A stretch of DNA of 64,000 nt from an uncultured Flavobacteriaceae bacterium (GCA_947500525.1 CANMSH010000007.1:1-64000); one strand, 5' to 3'. Shown: positions 46,000-55,210, numbered from the stretch's first letter. The notes: generated from the letters alone by a model not told the origin. Numbers and translations are program-made.

Positions 46000-46071
46000 T
46001 GGCCCATGGTGTAATTGGCAACACTCCGGTTTTTGGTACCGTCATTCAAGGTTCGAGTCCTTGTGGGCCAA
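46000..46071 (+). tRNA. tRNA-Gln (anticodon TTG)
   Basis: The 72-nt sequence folds into a cloverleaf: acceptor stem TGGCCCA with TGGGCCA, D stem GTGT with ACAC, anticodon loop TTTTGGT with anticodon TTG, and T arm CAAGG-TTCGAGT-CCTTG. Discriminator base A at 46071; the CCA end is not encoded. Position 27-43 is a C-U mismatch. The anticodon region closely resembles that of E. coli tRNA-Gln. Confidence 0.95.
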
Positions 46072-46079
46072 CATTAATT

Positions 46080-46120
46080 AAGTCTTAACTGTTTATTATT
46101 AAATAAGTTAAGACTTTTTT
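46080..46120 (+). terminator. Terminator of tRNA-Gln
   Basis: AAGTCTTAACT and AGTTAAGACTT form an 11-bp stem around a 15-nt AT loop, followed by a run of T residues. It starts 8 nt after the tRNA. Confidence 0.85.
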
Positions 46121-46256
46121 TTATGAGATTAATTGAGGAGTGGTTTTCTCCAAATTTGGATAAAAAATATGACTACTATTCTTTTCAATTATAGATATAA
46201 AACTATATTTGATATTCTTTAGTAAAACAAGGTTTCAATCAGTAAAAAGAAGGTAC

Positions 46257-47738
46257 GTGTATAATATAGGTTTTGATTTAGGTAGTTCTTCAGTAAAAGT
46301 GGCGATAACGGATGCTATTTCGGGTAAGAAAGTAATTAGTTTACATGAACCAATTGAAGAGATGCCGATTATTGCATTGCAAAGTGACTGGGCTGAACAA
46401 GATCCGATGAGTTGGTGGTATTATCTATGTACAGCTTCAAAGAAAGCGATAGCTACATCTAAAATTGATGCTGCTAAAATTACGGCGATAGGTATATCGT
46501 ATCAGATGCATGGTTTGGTAATAGTTGATGAAATGGGAGCACCTCTTCGAGATGCAATTATTTGGTGCGATAGCCGAGCTGTTGCTATTGGAAACAAGGC
46601 TTATAATGATTTGGGTAAAGATGTATGTGGGGCGCAGTTCTTGAATTCTCCTGGAAACTTTACAGCTTCAAAATTAAAATGGGTCAAAGAGAATGAACCA
46701 GAGATTTACGATAAGATTTACAAATATATGTTACCAGGTGATTTCATTTCGTATCAATTAACTGGCGAAATTGCAACCACTAAAAATGGTTTGTCTGAAG
46801 GTATTCTTTGGGATTATAAAAACAATACCGTTGCTTCGAAATTGTTAAATTATTATGGCATCGATCAAGATCTAACACCTTCAATTGTTGAGAATTTTTC
46901 TGTTCAAGGAGCTGTTCATGAATTGGCTGCAGAAGCAACTGGTTTGCCAAAAGGAATTCCGGTGACTTATCGGGCTGGAGATCAACCTAACAATGCCTTG
47001 TCATTAAATGTTTTTAATGCTGGTGAGGTAGCTATGACGGGAGGTACTTCTGGGGTGGTGTACGCCGTTACAAATAATGAAAGTCCAAATGAAGTTGAAA
47101 GGATAAATCATTTCGCACATGTTAATCATACCAATGATAATTCTTCTATTGGAAAGCTATTATGTATTAATGGAGCTGGTATACAATATAGATGGTTAAA
47201 GAATATTTGTGGAGAGAAAACATATGAAGAAATGAATGCGAAAGTCGCATCTGTACCTATTGGTTCTGAAGGAGTAGTAGTTCTTCCATTTGGTAATGGA
47301 GCAGAACGAATGTTGTACAATAAGAATGTAGGAATGCATCTATTGAATGTGAATTTAAACGGACATAGTAATGGCCATTTGTATAGGGCGGCACTCGAAG
47401 GTATTGCTTTTTCTTTTGTTTATGGCGTCAATATTATGGAAAAAGATGAAGTAGATATTCAAGTGATGAAAGCGGGTAATGACAATTTATTTCGATCAGA
47501 AATTTTCTCGAATACAGTTGCATCATTATTAGGGAAAGAAATTGAAATTTATAATACTACGGGGGCCGTTGGAGCTGCTAGAGCTGCAGGTTTGTTAGAT
47601 GGTGATTTTTCGAAATTTGGTGAACATAGTATCAACAATGATTTTGTAAAAACGTTTACTCCTGTAAAAAATACAGAAGCTTACCAAGAAGCGTATCAAA
47701 AGTGGTTACAAGAGTTAGAAGTCATCTTAAAAAAGTAG
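46257..47738 (+). CDS. FGGY-family sugar kinase, xylulokinase-like
   Basis: The protein of about 493 residues transfers phosphate from ATP to a sugar. It starts YNIGFDLGSSSVKVAITDA (phosphate-1 motif of the actin-like ATPase fold), then SDWAEQDPMSWWYY, GISYQMHGLVIVDE, AIIWCDSRA, and AMTGGTSGVVYAV in the second domain. These match xylulokinase and close relatives. A GTG at 46257 is taken as start because family members begin M-Y-x-IG; a longer TTG at 46209 adds unconserved residues. An AAGAAGG stretch 5 nt upstream could bind the ribosome. Together with the D-lyxose isomerase gene downstream it would phosphorylate D-xylulose, an inference. Confidence 0.85.
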   Translation: MYNIGFDLGSSSVKVAITDAISGKKVISLHEPIEEMPIIALQSDWAEQDPMSWWYYLCTASKKAIATSKIDAAKITAIGISYQMHGLVIVDEMGAPLRDAIIWCDSRAVAIGNKAYNDLGKDVCGAQFLNSPGNFTASKLKWVKENEPEIYDKIYKYMLPGDFISYQLTGEIATTKNGLSEGILWDYKNNTVASKLLNYYGIDQDLTPSIVENFSVQGAVHELAAEATGLPKGIPVTYRAGDQPNNALSLNVFNAGEVAMTGGTSGVVYAVTNNESPNEVERINHFAHVNHTNDNSSIGKLLCINGAGIQYRWLKNICGEKTYEEMNAKVASVPIGSEGVVVLPFGNGAERMLYNKNVGMHLLNVNLNGHSNGHLYRAALEGIAFSFVYGVNIMEKDEVDIQVMKAGNDNLFRSEIFSNTVASLLGKEIEIYNTTGAVGAARAAGLLDGDFSKFGEHSINNDFVKTFTPVKNTEAYQEAYQKWLQELEVILKK

Positions 47739-47792
47739 CTACAATTCTTTTTTCATTTAGGGTCTGTATTTTTCGATATATCTGACTGATTT

Positions 47793-47824
47793 TTTGGAGA
47801 AGCTAATATTTTTAGTTAGTTTCG
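47793..47824 (+). promoter_or_regulatory. Candidate promoter of the GntR-led operon
   Basis: TTTG (47793-47796) and TAGTTTCG (47817-47824) are 20 nt apart; the second differs from TAnnTTTG at one base. Its last bases lie inside the left arm of the operator at 47820-47840, so a bound regulator would block it. Confidence 0.45.
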
Positions 47825-47840
47825 TATACGGTATACGAAA
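47820..47840 (+). promoter_or_regulatory. Operator palindrome for the GntR/FCD regulator
   Basis: TTTCGTATAC and GTATACGAAA are perfect inverted 10-bp arms around a single G. The GTATAC core resembles operators of FCD-type GntR regulators such as UxuR/ExuR. It ends 10 nt before the regulator's start codon, so autoregulation is likely. Confidence 0.8.
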
Positions 47841-47850
47841 TGATCTAAAT

Positions 47851-48489
47851 ATGGCTAAAATCTTTAACAACGAATTGAGTTTACAGGCTTACAAGGAAGT
47901 AAGAGAAATGATTATATCTAAAAAATTAGCTCCTGGGCAAAAGATCGTTCAAGATAAGTTAGCTGAAAATTTAGGGATTAGTAGAACCCCTTTGCGATCT
48001 GCATTACAGATGCTCGAAGGTGAAGGATTAATCGAATCTGCTCCAAAGAAAGGGGTTATTGTTAAAGAATTTAGCAATCATGAAATTGTAGAAATTTATG
48101 ATTGTAGAATAGCACTTGAACGTACTGCTGTAGGTCTATTCGCTGATCGTGTTTCTGATAGTGACATTGAAAAACTACGAAGTTTGTTTGAGCCATTCTT
48201 AAAAGGAGATATAGATGATTTCGAATATCAAAAGGCTGATGCCGAATTTCACGACTATATGATTCGTAATAGCGGAAATTCCTTTCTCCACAGAATTTTT
48301 CAACAAAGTAACTTATTAGTTTGCATTGATTCCCTTGGGTTATTAAGACCATCAAAAGAAACGCTGACTGAGCATATAGAAATTATAGATGCTTTAGAAA
48401 AAAGAGATGCTAACTTGGCGGAATCTTTAATTGTCTCGCATTTAGATATCACAAAGCAATTAATCCTTAATGAAATAAATGAGCACTAA
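47851..48489 (+). CDS. GntR family regulator, FCD (FadR-type) subfamily
   Basis: The protein of about 212 residues has an N-terminal winged helix (LQAYKEVREMIISKKLAPGQ, DKLAENLGISRTPLRSALQ, MLEGEGLIESAPKKGVIVKE) and a helical FCD ligand domain (EIVEIYDCRIALERTAVG, DAEFHDYMIRNSGN, LTEHIEIIDALEKRD) with the metal or acid-binding Asp and His residues. Family members sense sugar acids or other carboxylates. The ATG at 47851 is chosen because an upstream TTG (47794) would put the operator inside the gene. The end overlaps the transporter start by 11 nt. Confidence 0.92.
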   Translation: MAKIFNNELSLQAYKEVREMIISKKLAPGQKIVQDKLAENLGISRTPLRSALQMLEGEGLIESAPKKGVIVKEFSNHEIVEIYDCRIALERTAVGLFADRVSDSDIEKLRSLFEPFLKGDIDDFEYQKADAEFHDYMIRNSGNSFLHRIFQQSNLLVCIDSLGLLRPSKETLTEHIEIIDALEKRDANLAESLIVSHLDITKQLILNEINEH

Positions 48490-49744
48490 AGGAACTTTTT
48501 TTCCTGTTCGATATCGTATGGTTATCGGAACTTTCATTTTGTCTATGATCGTATTATTTGATCGTATCCTAATTTCTGTTGCAAAAGATCCGGTGGCAAC
48601 TGACCTTGCACTTTCCGATAAACAAATGGGGTGGGTACTTTCTATATTCGCCTTAGGTTACGCCTTATTTCAAACACCTTCGGGATACTTAGCAGATAAG
48701 TATGGAGCGAGAAAAACACTAGCAATCATTGTGAGCCTTTGGTCTCTTTTTACTGCATTGACGGGCGCTGTTTATAATTTTTTTGTTCTTGTCGTTGTGC
48801 GATTTCTCTTTGGCGTAGGAGAGGCAGGAGCTTTTCCGAGTATGTCGCGAGCTATTTATAGTTGGATTCCAGTAAAAGAGCGCGGGATTGTTCACGGTAT
48901 CAATTTTTCAGGAGGAAGAATTGGTGCAGCCATCGCCTTACCTATTGTAGCTTGGCTTATTGATCAAACAAGTTGGCGAGCTAGTTTCGTAATTCTTGGA
49001 GGTATCGGGATAATTTGGGCAGTTATTTGGTATTGGTGGTTTAGAGACGATCCAGCAAATCATCCATCGGTTAATGACGAAGAATTAAATGTAATACGTA
49101 AAAATGTTCAAGAAAACAACGTTGAAAAAGAAACTATCTCGCTAAAAAAACTGTTTAAATCACCCGTGATGTGGTTGTTAATGGGTCAGTATTTTAGCAG
49201 TAATTTCACTTTTTTCTTCTGTTTGACATGGTTGTTTCCTCATTTGAAAGCAAAGTACAATTTAGATGTTATTGAGGCCGGATTGTACACTTCGGCACCA
49301 TTTGTTTTCGGTGCCTTAGGAAATTGGGTGTCAGGATATATGGTGGATGCTATTTATAAAATGAATAAATGGGAACTATCTCGAAAATTACCGGCAATTA
49401 TCGGTTTCGCTTTAGCGGCAATTGGTATTATTGGAAGTATCTATATGACTGAAATAGTAGGTGCTATTATTTTTATCTCATTAGCGGTTTTTGGTGCTGA
49501 TATGACTTTAAGTCCGTCATGGTCAGCTTGCGTAGATATTGGCAAGGAACACTCAGGTGCTGTTAGCGGCACTATGAACATGGCAGGTAATTTGGGCTCA
49601 TTTGTCACAGCGTTAGCATTCCCATATATGGTGGCATTTACAGGTTCTCACACACCATTTTTTGTGCTTGCGGCCGTATTGAATTTATTGGCGATACCCA
49701 TGTGGCTGGTAATTAAACCTCAAAAAATCGTGAAATTAATATAA
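48479..49744 (+). CDS. MFS transporter, anion:cation symporter (hexuronate/aldonate) type
   Basis: The 421-residue inner-membrane protein has about 12 membrane segments. Signatures include GWVLSIFALGYALFQTPSGY, the motif LADKYGARKTL after segment 2, GVGEAGAFPSMSRAI, and FSGGRIGAAIALPIVAWL. These match the ACS family that imports hexuronates, galactonate or glucarate, rather than neutral-sugar symporters. Its overlap with the regulator gene and its place before the isomerases suggest it imports the inducing sugar or sugar acid. Confidence 0.88.
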   Translation: MSTKGTFFPVRYRMVIGTFILSMIVLFDRILISVAKDPVATDLALSDKQMGWVLSIFALGYALFQTPSGYLADKYGARKTLAIIVSLWSLFTALTGAVYNFFVLVVVRFLFGVGEAGAFPSMSRAIYSWIPVKERGIVHGINFSGGRIGAAIALPIVAWLIDQTSWRASFVILGGIGIIWAVIWYWWFRDDPANHPSVNDEELNVIRKNVQENNVEKETISLKKLFKSPVMWLLMGQYFSSNFTFFFCLTWLFPHLKAKYNLDVIEAGLYTSAPFVFGALGNWVSGYMVDAIYKMNKWELSRKLPAIIGFALAAIGIIGSIYMTEIVGAIIFISLAVFGADMTLSPSWSACVDIGKEHSGAVSGTMNMAGNLGSFVTALAFPYMVAFTGSHTPFFVLAAVLNLLAIPMWLVIKPQKIVKLI

Positions 49745-49754
49745 GAGTCAAATC

Positions 49755-50315
49755 ATGATAAAATTTGAAGAATTTAAAGAAGTATGTGGTAGATCGATAG
49801 AAATGATTGAGGCTGCAGGGTTGTTTCTTACGCCAGAAGATAAAGAAAAAATGACCGCTGCTGATTTTGGATTAAGTCGAATCAAAGAAGAAGGAGTACA
49901 AATACTTACTATGTTTCAAACAGATCGAATAGCGGGAAAGATTTTGGTACTCTTGCCTTATCAAACCGAGCCAGAACATTGGCATCCTACCGTTGGAGAA
50001 GACGCAGGTAAAGAAGAGGTAATTAGAGCGATTAACGGAGAGTTGTATTTCTATATTCCAGGAGAAGATACTATGAAGCATGGTTTTATCGTAGATGGAA
50101 AAGAAAGTTGCTATACAATGAGAAATGAAGTGGTGATGCAACCAGGTGATCAATTGATCCTTCCGGCAGGAACAAAGCATTGGTTCCAAGCGGGCGAAAA
50201 GGGAGCTGTTATGTATTCTTTTTCAACGACTGTAACAGATTTGTTAGATCAATTTACAGATCAAGATATAGTTAGAGAAACGGTTATAGAGAAAGCGCCA
50301 AATGATGTGCATTAA
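49755..50315 (+). CDS. D-lyxose isomerase of the YdaE cupin type
   Basis: The 186-residue cupin resembles Bacillus YdaE, a D-lyxose ketol-isomerase, along its whole length. Shared segments include AGLFLTPEDKEKM, TEPEHWHPTVGED (two metal His), GKEEVIRAINGELYFYIPGE (metal Glu), and LPAGTKHWFQAGEKGAVM (fourth His ligand). The family converts D-lyxose to D-xylulose, and often D-mannose to D-fructose. With the xylulokinase-like gene upstream it would complete a route to xylulose 5-phosphate. It lies 10 nt after the transporter gene in the same operon. Confidence 0.8.
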   Translation: MIKFEEFKEVCGRSIEMIEAAGLFLTPEDKEKMTAADFGLSRIKEEGVQILTMFQTDRIAGKILVLLPYQTEPEHWHPTVGEDAGKEEVIRAINGELYFYIPGEDTMKHGFIVDGKESCYTMRNEVVMQPGDQLILPAGTKHWFQAGEKGAVMYSFSTTVTDLLDQFTDQDIVRETVIEKAPNDVH

Positions 50316-50345
50316 AGCATCCATAAAGAATCAAAAAATATACAA

Positions 50346-51305
50346 ATGAAACAAAGTATAATTACAGCATTTTTAAGCAAGACACAAGATAGGTTTTCAG
50401 AATATCAGAAACCAACAGGCTTGAAAGAGCGCCTTGAAATTGTTCAAAAAATAGATGGTGTAACTGGTATAGAAATCGTTTATCCTTATGAAACGGAAGA
50501 TCCAGGAGATACTAAGAAGATGATGCAAGAAATGGGTTTGGAATTTGCTGCAGTAAATGCAAATATTAAAAAAGAGACAAAATGGGTGCCAGGAGCCCTG
50601 TCTCGACCAAAAGAAAATTTACGTAATGAAGCGGTACAGTTAATTAAAGATGCGAAAGATTATGCCTTGGCAGTTGGAGCACCTCTTGTAACGTGCTGTC
50701 CATTATCAGATGGCTATGATAATTTGTTTCAGGTCGACTATGAAAAAGGATGGAAGTATATGATTGATGCTTTCGCCGAAGCGGCTGACTATAAACCAGA
50801 AGTACCTTTGTTCGTTGAGTATAAAATAAATGAAACAAGAGTAAACTGCTTTTTAGATAGCTGTGCAAAGACAATTGTTTTCTTGAAAGAGGTGGCCAAT
50901 GCAGCTACAGGAGTAACGATTGACTTTGGACATTCATTATTAGCAAAAGAAAATCCAGCAGAAATATTGGCAATGTGTGAGCATTCGAATGTAGATTATT
51001 ATTTACATACAAATGATAATGATTGGCAATTTGACTGGGATCTTATAGGAGGGTCAAGAAATTTTTTACATACCGTAGAATTTTTCTTTTATGCAAAAGA
51101 GTTCGGGTATGATAAGTATTTCACGGCCGATGCATCACCTAGAATTTTCGATATGGTCAGTTTTTTTACCGAACATGCAGAAATGAATAAAGCGATATGG
51201 AATATTGTAGAGAAGTTAGATCGTACTAAATATAGACGTTTGATGCAAGAAGAGAGACATATGGATTTAATGAAATTAGTAAGAAAAGAAATTTACAGGC
51301 TATAA
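50346..51305 (+). CDS. TIM-barrel sugar isomerase/epimerase (AP2Ec superfamily)
   Basis: The 319-residue protein has the xylose-isomerase-like barrel with likely metal ligands at the strand ends: VEYKINETRVN (Glu), TIDFGHSLLAKENP (Asp, His), YYLHTNDNDWQFDWD (His, Asp) and FTADASPRIFDM (Asp). It lacks a signal peptide, so it acts in the cytoplasm. Its sugar cannot be assigned from motifs; the operon suggests a ketose or keto-acid linked to the lyxose/xylulose step. The gene follows the cupin gene by 30 nt. Confidence 0.8.
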   Translation: MKQSIITAFLSKTQDRFSEYQKPTGLKERLEIVQKIDGVTGIEIVYPYETEDPGDTKKMMQEMGLEFAAVNANIKKETKWVPGALSRPKENLRNEAVQLIKDAKDYALAVGAPLVTCCPLSDGYDNLFQVDYEKGWKYMIDAFAEAADYKPEVPLFVEYKINETRVNCFLDSCAKTIVFLKEVANAATGVTIDFGHSLLAKENPAEILAMCEHSNVDYYLHTNDNDWQFDWDLIGGSRNFLHTVEFFFYAKEFGYDKYFTADASPRIFDMVSFFTEHAEMNKAIWNIVEKLDRTKYRRLMQEERHMDLMKLVRKEIYRL

Positions 51306-51331
51306 TAAGGCCTTCTAAAAAAATTACATTT

Positions 51332-54139
51332 ATGAAACGTCTATTTTATTTGAAAAATACCCTGACAAGCTTAATATTCTTGATCTTCCTATCGAGTTGT
51401 AATCAACAAAACGACAAAGATTGGCAATGGGAAACTATAGCTGCAAATGGTGAACCTACTGCGAGACATGAGGCAGGGTTGATAGCTTTTGAAGATAAAA
51501 TTTTGCTTATTGGCGGCCGACGAATAAATGCAACTGACGAATTCGATACAAATACGAATACTTGGACAGCGAAATCACCAACTCCCATTGAATTGCATCA
51601 CTTTCAACCTGTAGCTATAGATGATGCTATTTATTTAATTGGGGCAATGACAGGGAAATGGCCAAATGAAAAACCTCTCGATAGAGTCATTATTTATTAT
51701 CCCAAAAAAGATGTTTATGAGTATGGAGATGAGATACCCGAAGATCGCAGAAGAGGTGGTGCAGGAGTGGTTACGTACAACAATAAAATATATGTCATTG
51801 GAGGTATTGTCAACGGACATGTCGATGGTTACAAACCATGGTTTGATGAGTATGATCCCAAGACGGGCGAATGGAAAGTTCTAGATGATGCTCCAGATGC
51901 AAGAGATCATTTCAATGCAGCAATTGTCAATGATAAATTGTACGCTTTCGCAGGTCGCAGAACCTCTAAAAGAACAAATCAAGATATGGCGTTGACCAGC
52001 AGTCATGGTAACGTGTATAATTTTTCTACAAACCAATGGGAAATTGTTACTAATAATTTAGCCATTCCTACCCAACGAGCCGGGAATGCTGCTTTTGCTT
52101 GGAATGATGAAATTATTGTTGGTGGTGGTGAAAGTAGTTCGCAAGAAGCAGCACATAGTGAGGTAGAGTCATATAACAGTAAGACGAAAACATGGAGCTC
52201 ATGGCCTTCATTTAAACAAGGTCGACACGGTTCGGGTTTCGCCGTCGTTAACGACTATGTATATACTGCTTCAGGTAGTGGAAATAGAGGAGGTGGTCCG
52301 GAACTCACTACTATCGAACGACTAAAATTACCAACACGTACAAAAAACAGAAATAATGGGGTGGCCGATATGACTGCTGTCTATAAAAAATGGCATACCA
52401 TTTCATTGGCGTTTGAAGGTCCTAACACATCAGAATTGGACGAAGATAATCCATTCTTAAATTATGCTCTCAATGTTGTTTTTAAACATGAAAAAAAGGA
52501 GTATAAAGTACGCGGATTTTATGCTGCCGATGGTAACGCTTCAGAAACAGGTGCTAGTAAAGGAAATGTTTGGAAAACTAGATTTACGCCAGATATGATT
52601 GGAAAATGGACCTATACAGCAACATTATATCAGGGTGATAGCATTGCACTAGAGAATGATTTTTCAAAAGGAAAGTCGATTAAAATTAGCAATTCAACTG
52701 GGCAATTTGTGGTTAGGAATTCTGACAAAGACAAGGTAGATTTTAGAACCAATGGTAGATTAAAAGCATATAAAGGTTATTATAAATTTCAAGATTCTGA
52801 TAATTATTGGATAAAGGGAGGGGCGAATAGTCCTGAAAATTTGCTGGCGTATACAGATTTTGATGATACCTATCGGATGCAAGGACAAAACGAAGAAGGA
52901 GAGGCCAGTGTTACTGAAGTGATACATTCTTTTGAGCCACATTTAAAAGATTGGAAGCAAGGCGATCCCACTTGGAAAAACGGAAAAGGAAAATCGTTAA
53001 TTGGAGCATATAATTACCTGGCAAGTAAAGGTATGAATTCATCTTATTTCTTAACAATGAACATTTTAGGAGATGGGAAAGATGTTTGGCCATATGCGAA
53101 TCCGAAAGATGTGATGAGATTTGATGTGAGCAAATTAGCGCAATGGGAAATAGTCTTTGAACATATGCAGTCAAAAGGCATTTTACTTCATATGGTTCTG
53201 CAAGAAACAGAAAATGAAACGATGCTCGATAATGGTGATACAGGTAAGACCAGACAATTATATTTAAGAGAACTCATAGCTCGTTTTGGTCATCATTTAG
53301 CGTTAACCTGGAACCTTGGCGAAGAAAATGGTCCAGCATCATGGTCTCCAATTGGTCAAAATGATCGCCAGCGAAAAGCAATGGCTAAATTCTTAAAGGA
53401 TAATGATCCTTATAAACATCCTGTGTTATTACATACCCATGCTTACGATCCTTTGAGAAGCACAGTGCTAGATTCTATTGTAGGGTATAAATATGTTGAT
53501 GGATTATCCCTTCAACAAGATAAGAGAGAATTGGCCGCTGGGGTGGTAGAATCCTGGAAAGATAAAGCCAAGAAAAATGGGCATGAATGGTTGATTACAA
53601 TGGATGAGATTGGAATGTGGCATACAGCAGCTTTACCTGACAATGTAGATCCTAATCACGATACGCTCCGCAGTTATGTTCTTTGGGGAACTTTGTTATC
53701 AGGAGGAGCTGGAATAGAATGGTATTTTGGCGCAAAATTTCCTCATAACGATTTGACCTCTGAAGATTGGCGTCAAAGAGATCGATTATGGGAATTAACA
53801 AACCATGCGCTTACTTTTTTTCAGCAGCATATACCGTTTTGGGAAATGGAAGCAGCAAATAAGTTGACCAATGCTAAGAACGCATATTGCTTACAAAAAA
53901 AGGGTCAAACCTATGCCTTATACTTTCCTAAAACAGGACAACATACACTAGATTTATCGGATGTGTCGGGTGATTTTAGTATTGAATGGTATGATCCGTT
54001 AAACGGAGGAGCCTTACAAAAGGGGTCATTAGAAAAAATTGAAGGTGGCGCTATTAGAGTACTCGGCAAAGCACCAGTTCGAAAGATGCATTCAGAGGAA
54101 AAGGACTGGGTTTGTCTAGTGAGAAAAATAAATGAATAG
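51332..54139 (+). CDS. Kelch–DUF5060–glycoside hydrolase-like lipoprotein
   Basis: The 935-residue product is a lipoprotein (signal MKRLFYLKNTLTSLIFLIFL, lipobox LSSC). Residues about 30-330 form a kelch propeller with repeats such as LLIGGRR, YLIGAMTG, YVIGGIVNG, YAFAGRRT, IIVGGGE. Residues about 345-450 match a DUF5060 beta-sandwich (SLAFEGPNTSE, GNVWKTRFTPDMIGKWTYTA). A TIM-barrel follows with likely catalytic acids in LTWNLGEENG (near residue 662) and ITMDEIGMWH (near 760), the clan GH-A arrangement. The last 80 residues resemble the collagenase-type C-terminal domain (YALYFPKTGQHTLDLSDVSG, IEWYDPLNGG). It would cut a glycan at the cell surface for the operon; the glycan is unknown. Confidence 0.8.
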   Translation: MKRLFYLKNTLTSLIFLIFLSSCNQQNDKDWQWETIAANGEPTARHEAGLIAFEDKILLIGGRRINATDEFDTNTNTWTAKSPTPIELHHFQPVAIDDAIYLIGAMTGKWPNEKPLDRVIIYYPKKDVYEYGDEIPEDRRRGGAGVVTYNNKIYVIGGIVNGHVDGYKPWFDEYDPKTGEWKVLDDAPDARDHFNAAIVNDKLYAFAGRRTSKRTNQDMALTSSHGNVYNFSTNQWEIVTNNLAIPTQRAGNAAFAWNDEIIVGGGESSSQEAAHSEVESYNSKTKTWSSWPSFKQGRHGSGFAVVNDYVYTASGSGNRGGGPELTTIERLKLPTRTKNRNNGVADMTAVYKKWHTISLAFEGPNTSELDEDNPFLNYALNVVFKHEKKEYKVRGFYAADGNASETGASKGNVWKTRFTPDMIGKWTYTATLYQGDSIALENDFSKGKSIKISNSTGQFVVRNSDKDKVDFRTNGRLKAYKGYYKFQDSDNYWIKGGANSPENLLAYTDFDDTYRMQGQNEEGEASVTEVIHSFEPHLKDWKQGDPTWKNGKGKSLIGAYNYLASKGMNSSYFLTMNILGDGKDVWPYANPKDVMRFDVSKLAQWEIVFEHMQSKGILLHMVLQETENETMLDNGDTGKTRQLYLRELIARFGHHLALTWNLGEENGPASWSPIGQNDRQRKAMAKFLKDNDPYKHPVLLHTHAYDPLRSTVLDSIVGYKYVDGLSLQQDKRELAAGVVESWKDKAKKNGHEWLITMDEIGMWHTAALPDNVDPNHDTLRSYVLWGTLLSGGAGIEWYFGAKFPHNDLTSEDWRQRDRLWELTNHALTFFQQHIPFWEMEAANKLTNAKNAYCLQKKGQTYALYFPKTGQHTLDLSDVSGDFSIEWYDPLNGGALQKGSLEKIEGGAIRVLGKAPVRKMHSEEKDWVCLVRKINE

Positions 54140-54292
54140 CTCGAAATGAAGTAAATACTGAATGACGAAATTCTATAAATGAAGTAAACAAAAATAATTA
54201 TTAAACATTACAAAAGTATGAAAGATTGCGAATGCGTTGGACTCTTAAGATCCGATTCCTTTAAATTAAAAATTCAAATTATAACAGATCAA

Positions 54293-55210
54293 ATGCGTTC
54301 GCGGTTTGATAAATTGGTAATTCTTGTTTTTATATGCCTGCTCTGTGTTTCATGTAATGAAACTAAGAATAAGACAGAAGAAGAAAAAGAAGTAGACCCT
54401 ATTGAATGGGTGAATTTGATCGATAAAGATCTCTCAAAATGGGATACTTATTTAAGTTTTAAACACAAAGTAGGTTATGATGGAAGTCATCCGCTTGACT
54501 CTTTAGGAAATAAAATAGCTCCAATAGGTTTGAATCAACCGGGTTATGATGTTTTTTCAACCGTTATGAAGGATAATGAACAAGTCATTAAAGTTACTGG
54601 CGAGTATTATGGATGTTTAGTAACAAAGGAAATATATGACAATTATCATTTTCAATTGAAGTTTAAGTGGGGAGACAAAAAATGGGTTCCTAGAAAAGAT
54701 CGCATGAAAGATTCTGGTATTTTATATCATTCAGTTGGTGATTTTGGAGCAGAACATTGGCGTTCATGGATGATGTCGCAAGAATTTCAAATCATGGAAG
54801 CACATACAGGAGATTTTTGGAGTCAAGCAACCTCAGCAATCGATATACGAGCATTTGCGTCTGAGTCAGGTCTAAATCCTATGGCTCACGAAAGTCAAGA
54901 TTTTCTAAGTTTTGGAGAAAGAGGAGAAGCAGGAAAATATTGCTTGAGAAGTAATAACTATGAGAATGATTCGGGAGAATGGAATACGCTCGATTTGGTT
55001 TGCTATAATGGTAAAAGTTTGCATATCGTAAATGGTGAAGTTGTGATGGTATTGAAAGATTCGCGATATATCAATGAAAATGGCGAAGTAATGCCTTTAG
55101 AAAAAGGTAAAATTCAGTTACAGAGTGAAGCTGCTGAACTATTCTTTAAGGAAATTAAAATTAGACCAATTGCGGAGCTGTCTTCAAAACATGCAGCTTA
55201 CTTTGAATAA
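54293..55210 (+). CDS. DUF1080 (3-keto-disaccharide hydrolase-like) lipoprotein
   Basis: From the ATG at 54293 the protein of about 305 residues starts with a lipoprotein signal (FDKLVILVFICLLCVSC). An upstream ATG at 54218 adds 25 hydrophilic residues and is less likely. The body is a concanavalin-like DUF1080 domain: WVNLIDKDLSKWDTYL, QPGYDVFSTV, YHFQLKFKWGDKKW, DSGILYHSVGD, MMSQEFQIMEAHTGDFW, GKIQLQSEAAELFFKEIKI. Family members hydrolyse 3-keto-glycosides or act in sugar catabolism. It closes the catabolic operon. Confidence 0.88.
   Translation: MRSRFDKLVILVFICLLCVSCNETKNKTEEEKEVDPIEWVNLIDKDLSKWDTYLSFKHKVGYDGSHPLDSLGNKIAPIGLNQPGYDVFSTVMKDNEQVIKVTGEYYGCLVTKEIYDNYHFQLKFKWGDKKWVPRKDRMKDSGILYHSVGDFGAEHWRSWMMSQEFQIMEAHTGDFWSQATSAIDIRAFASESGLNPMAHESQDFLSFGERGEAGKYCLRSNNYENDSGEWNTLDLVCYNGKSLHIVNGEVVMVLKDSRYINENGEVMPLEKGKIQLQSEAAELFFKEIKIRPIAELSSKHAAYFE

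Noticed and set aside
46000-46200. tRNA-Gln as an attachment site of a genomic island
   Set aside because: No integrase is nearby and I did not see a repeated tRNA 3' end. The tRNA has its own promoter and terminator.
51403-53174. Minus-strand open frames inside the kelch-glycosidase gene
   Set aside because: Each is short, overlaps a well-supported gene fully and has no recognisable product.
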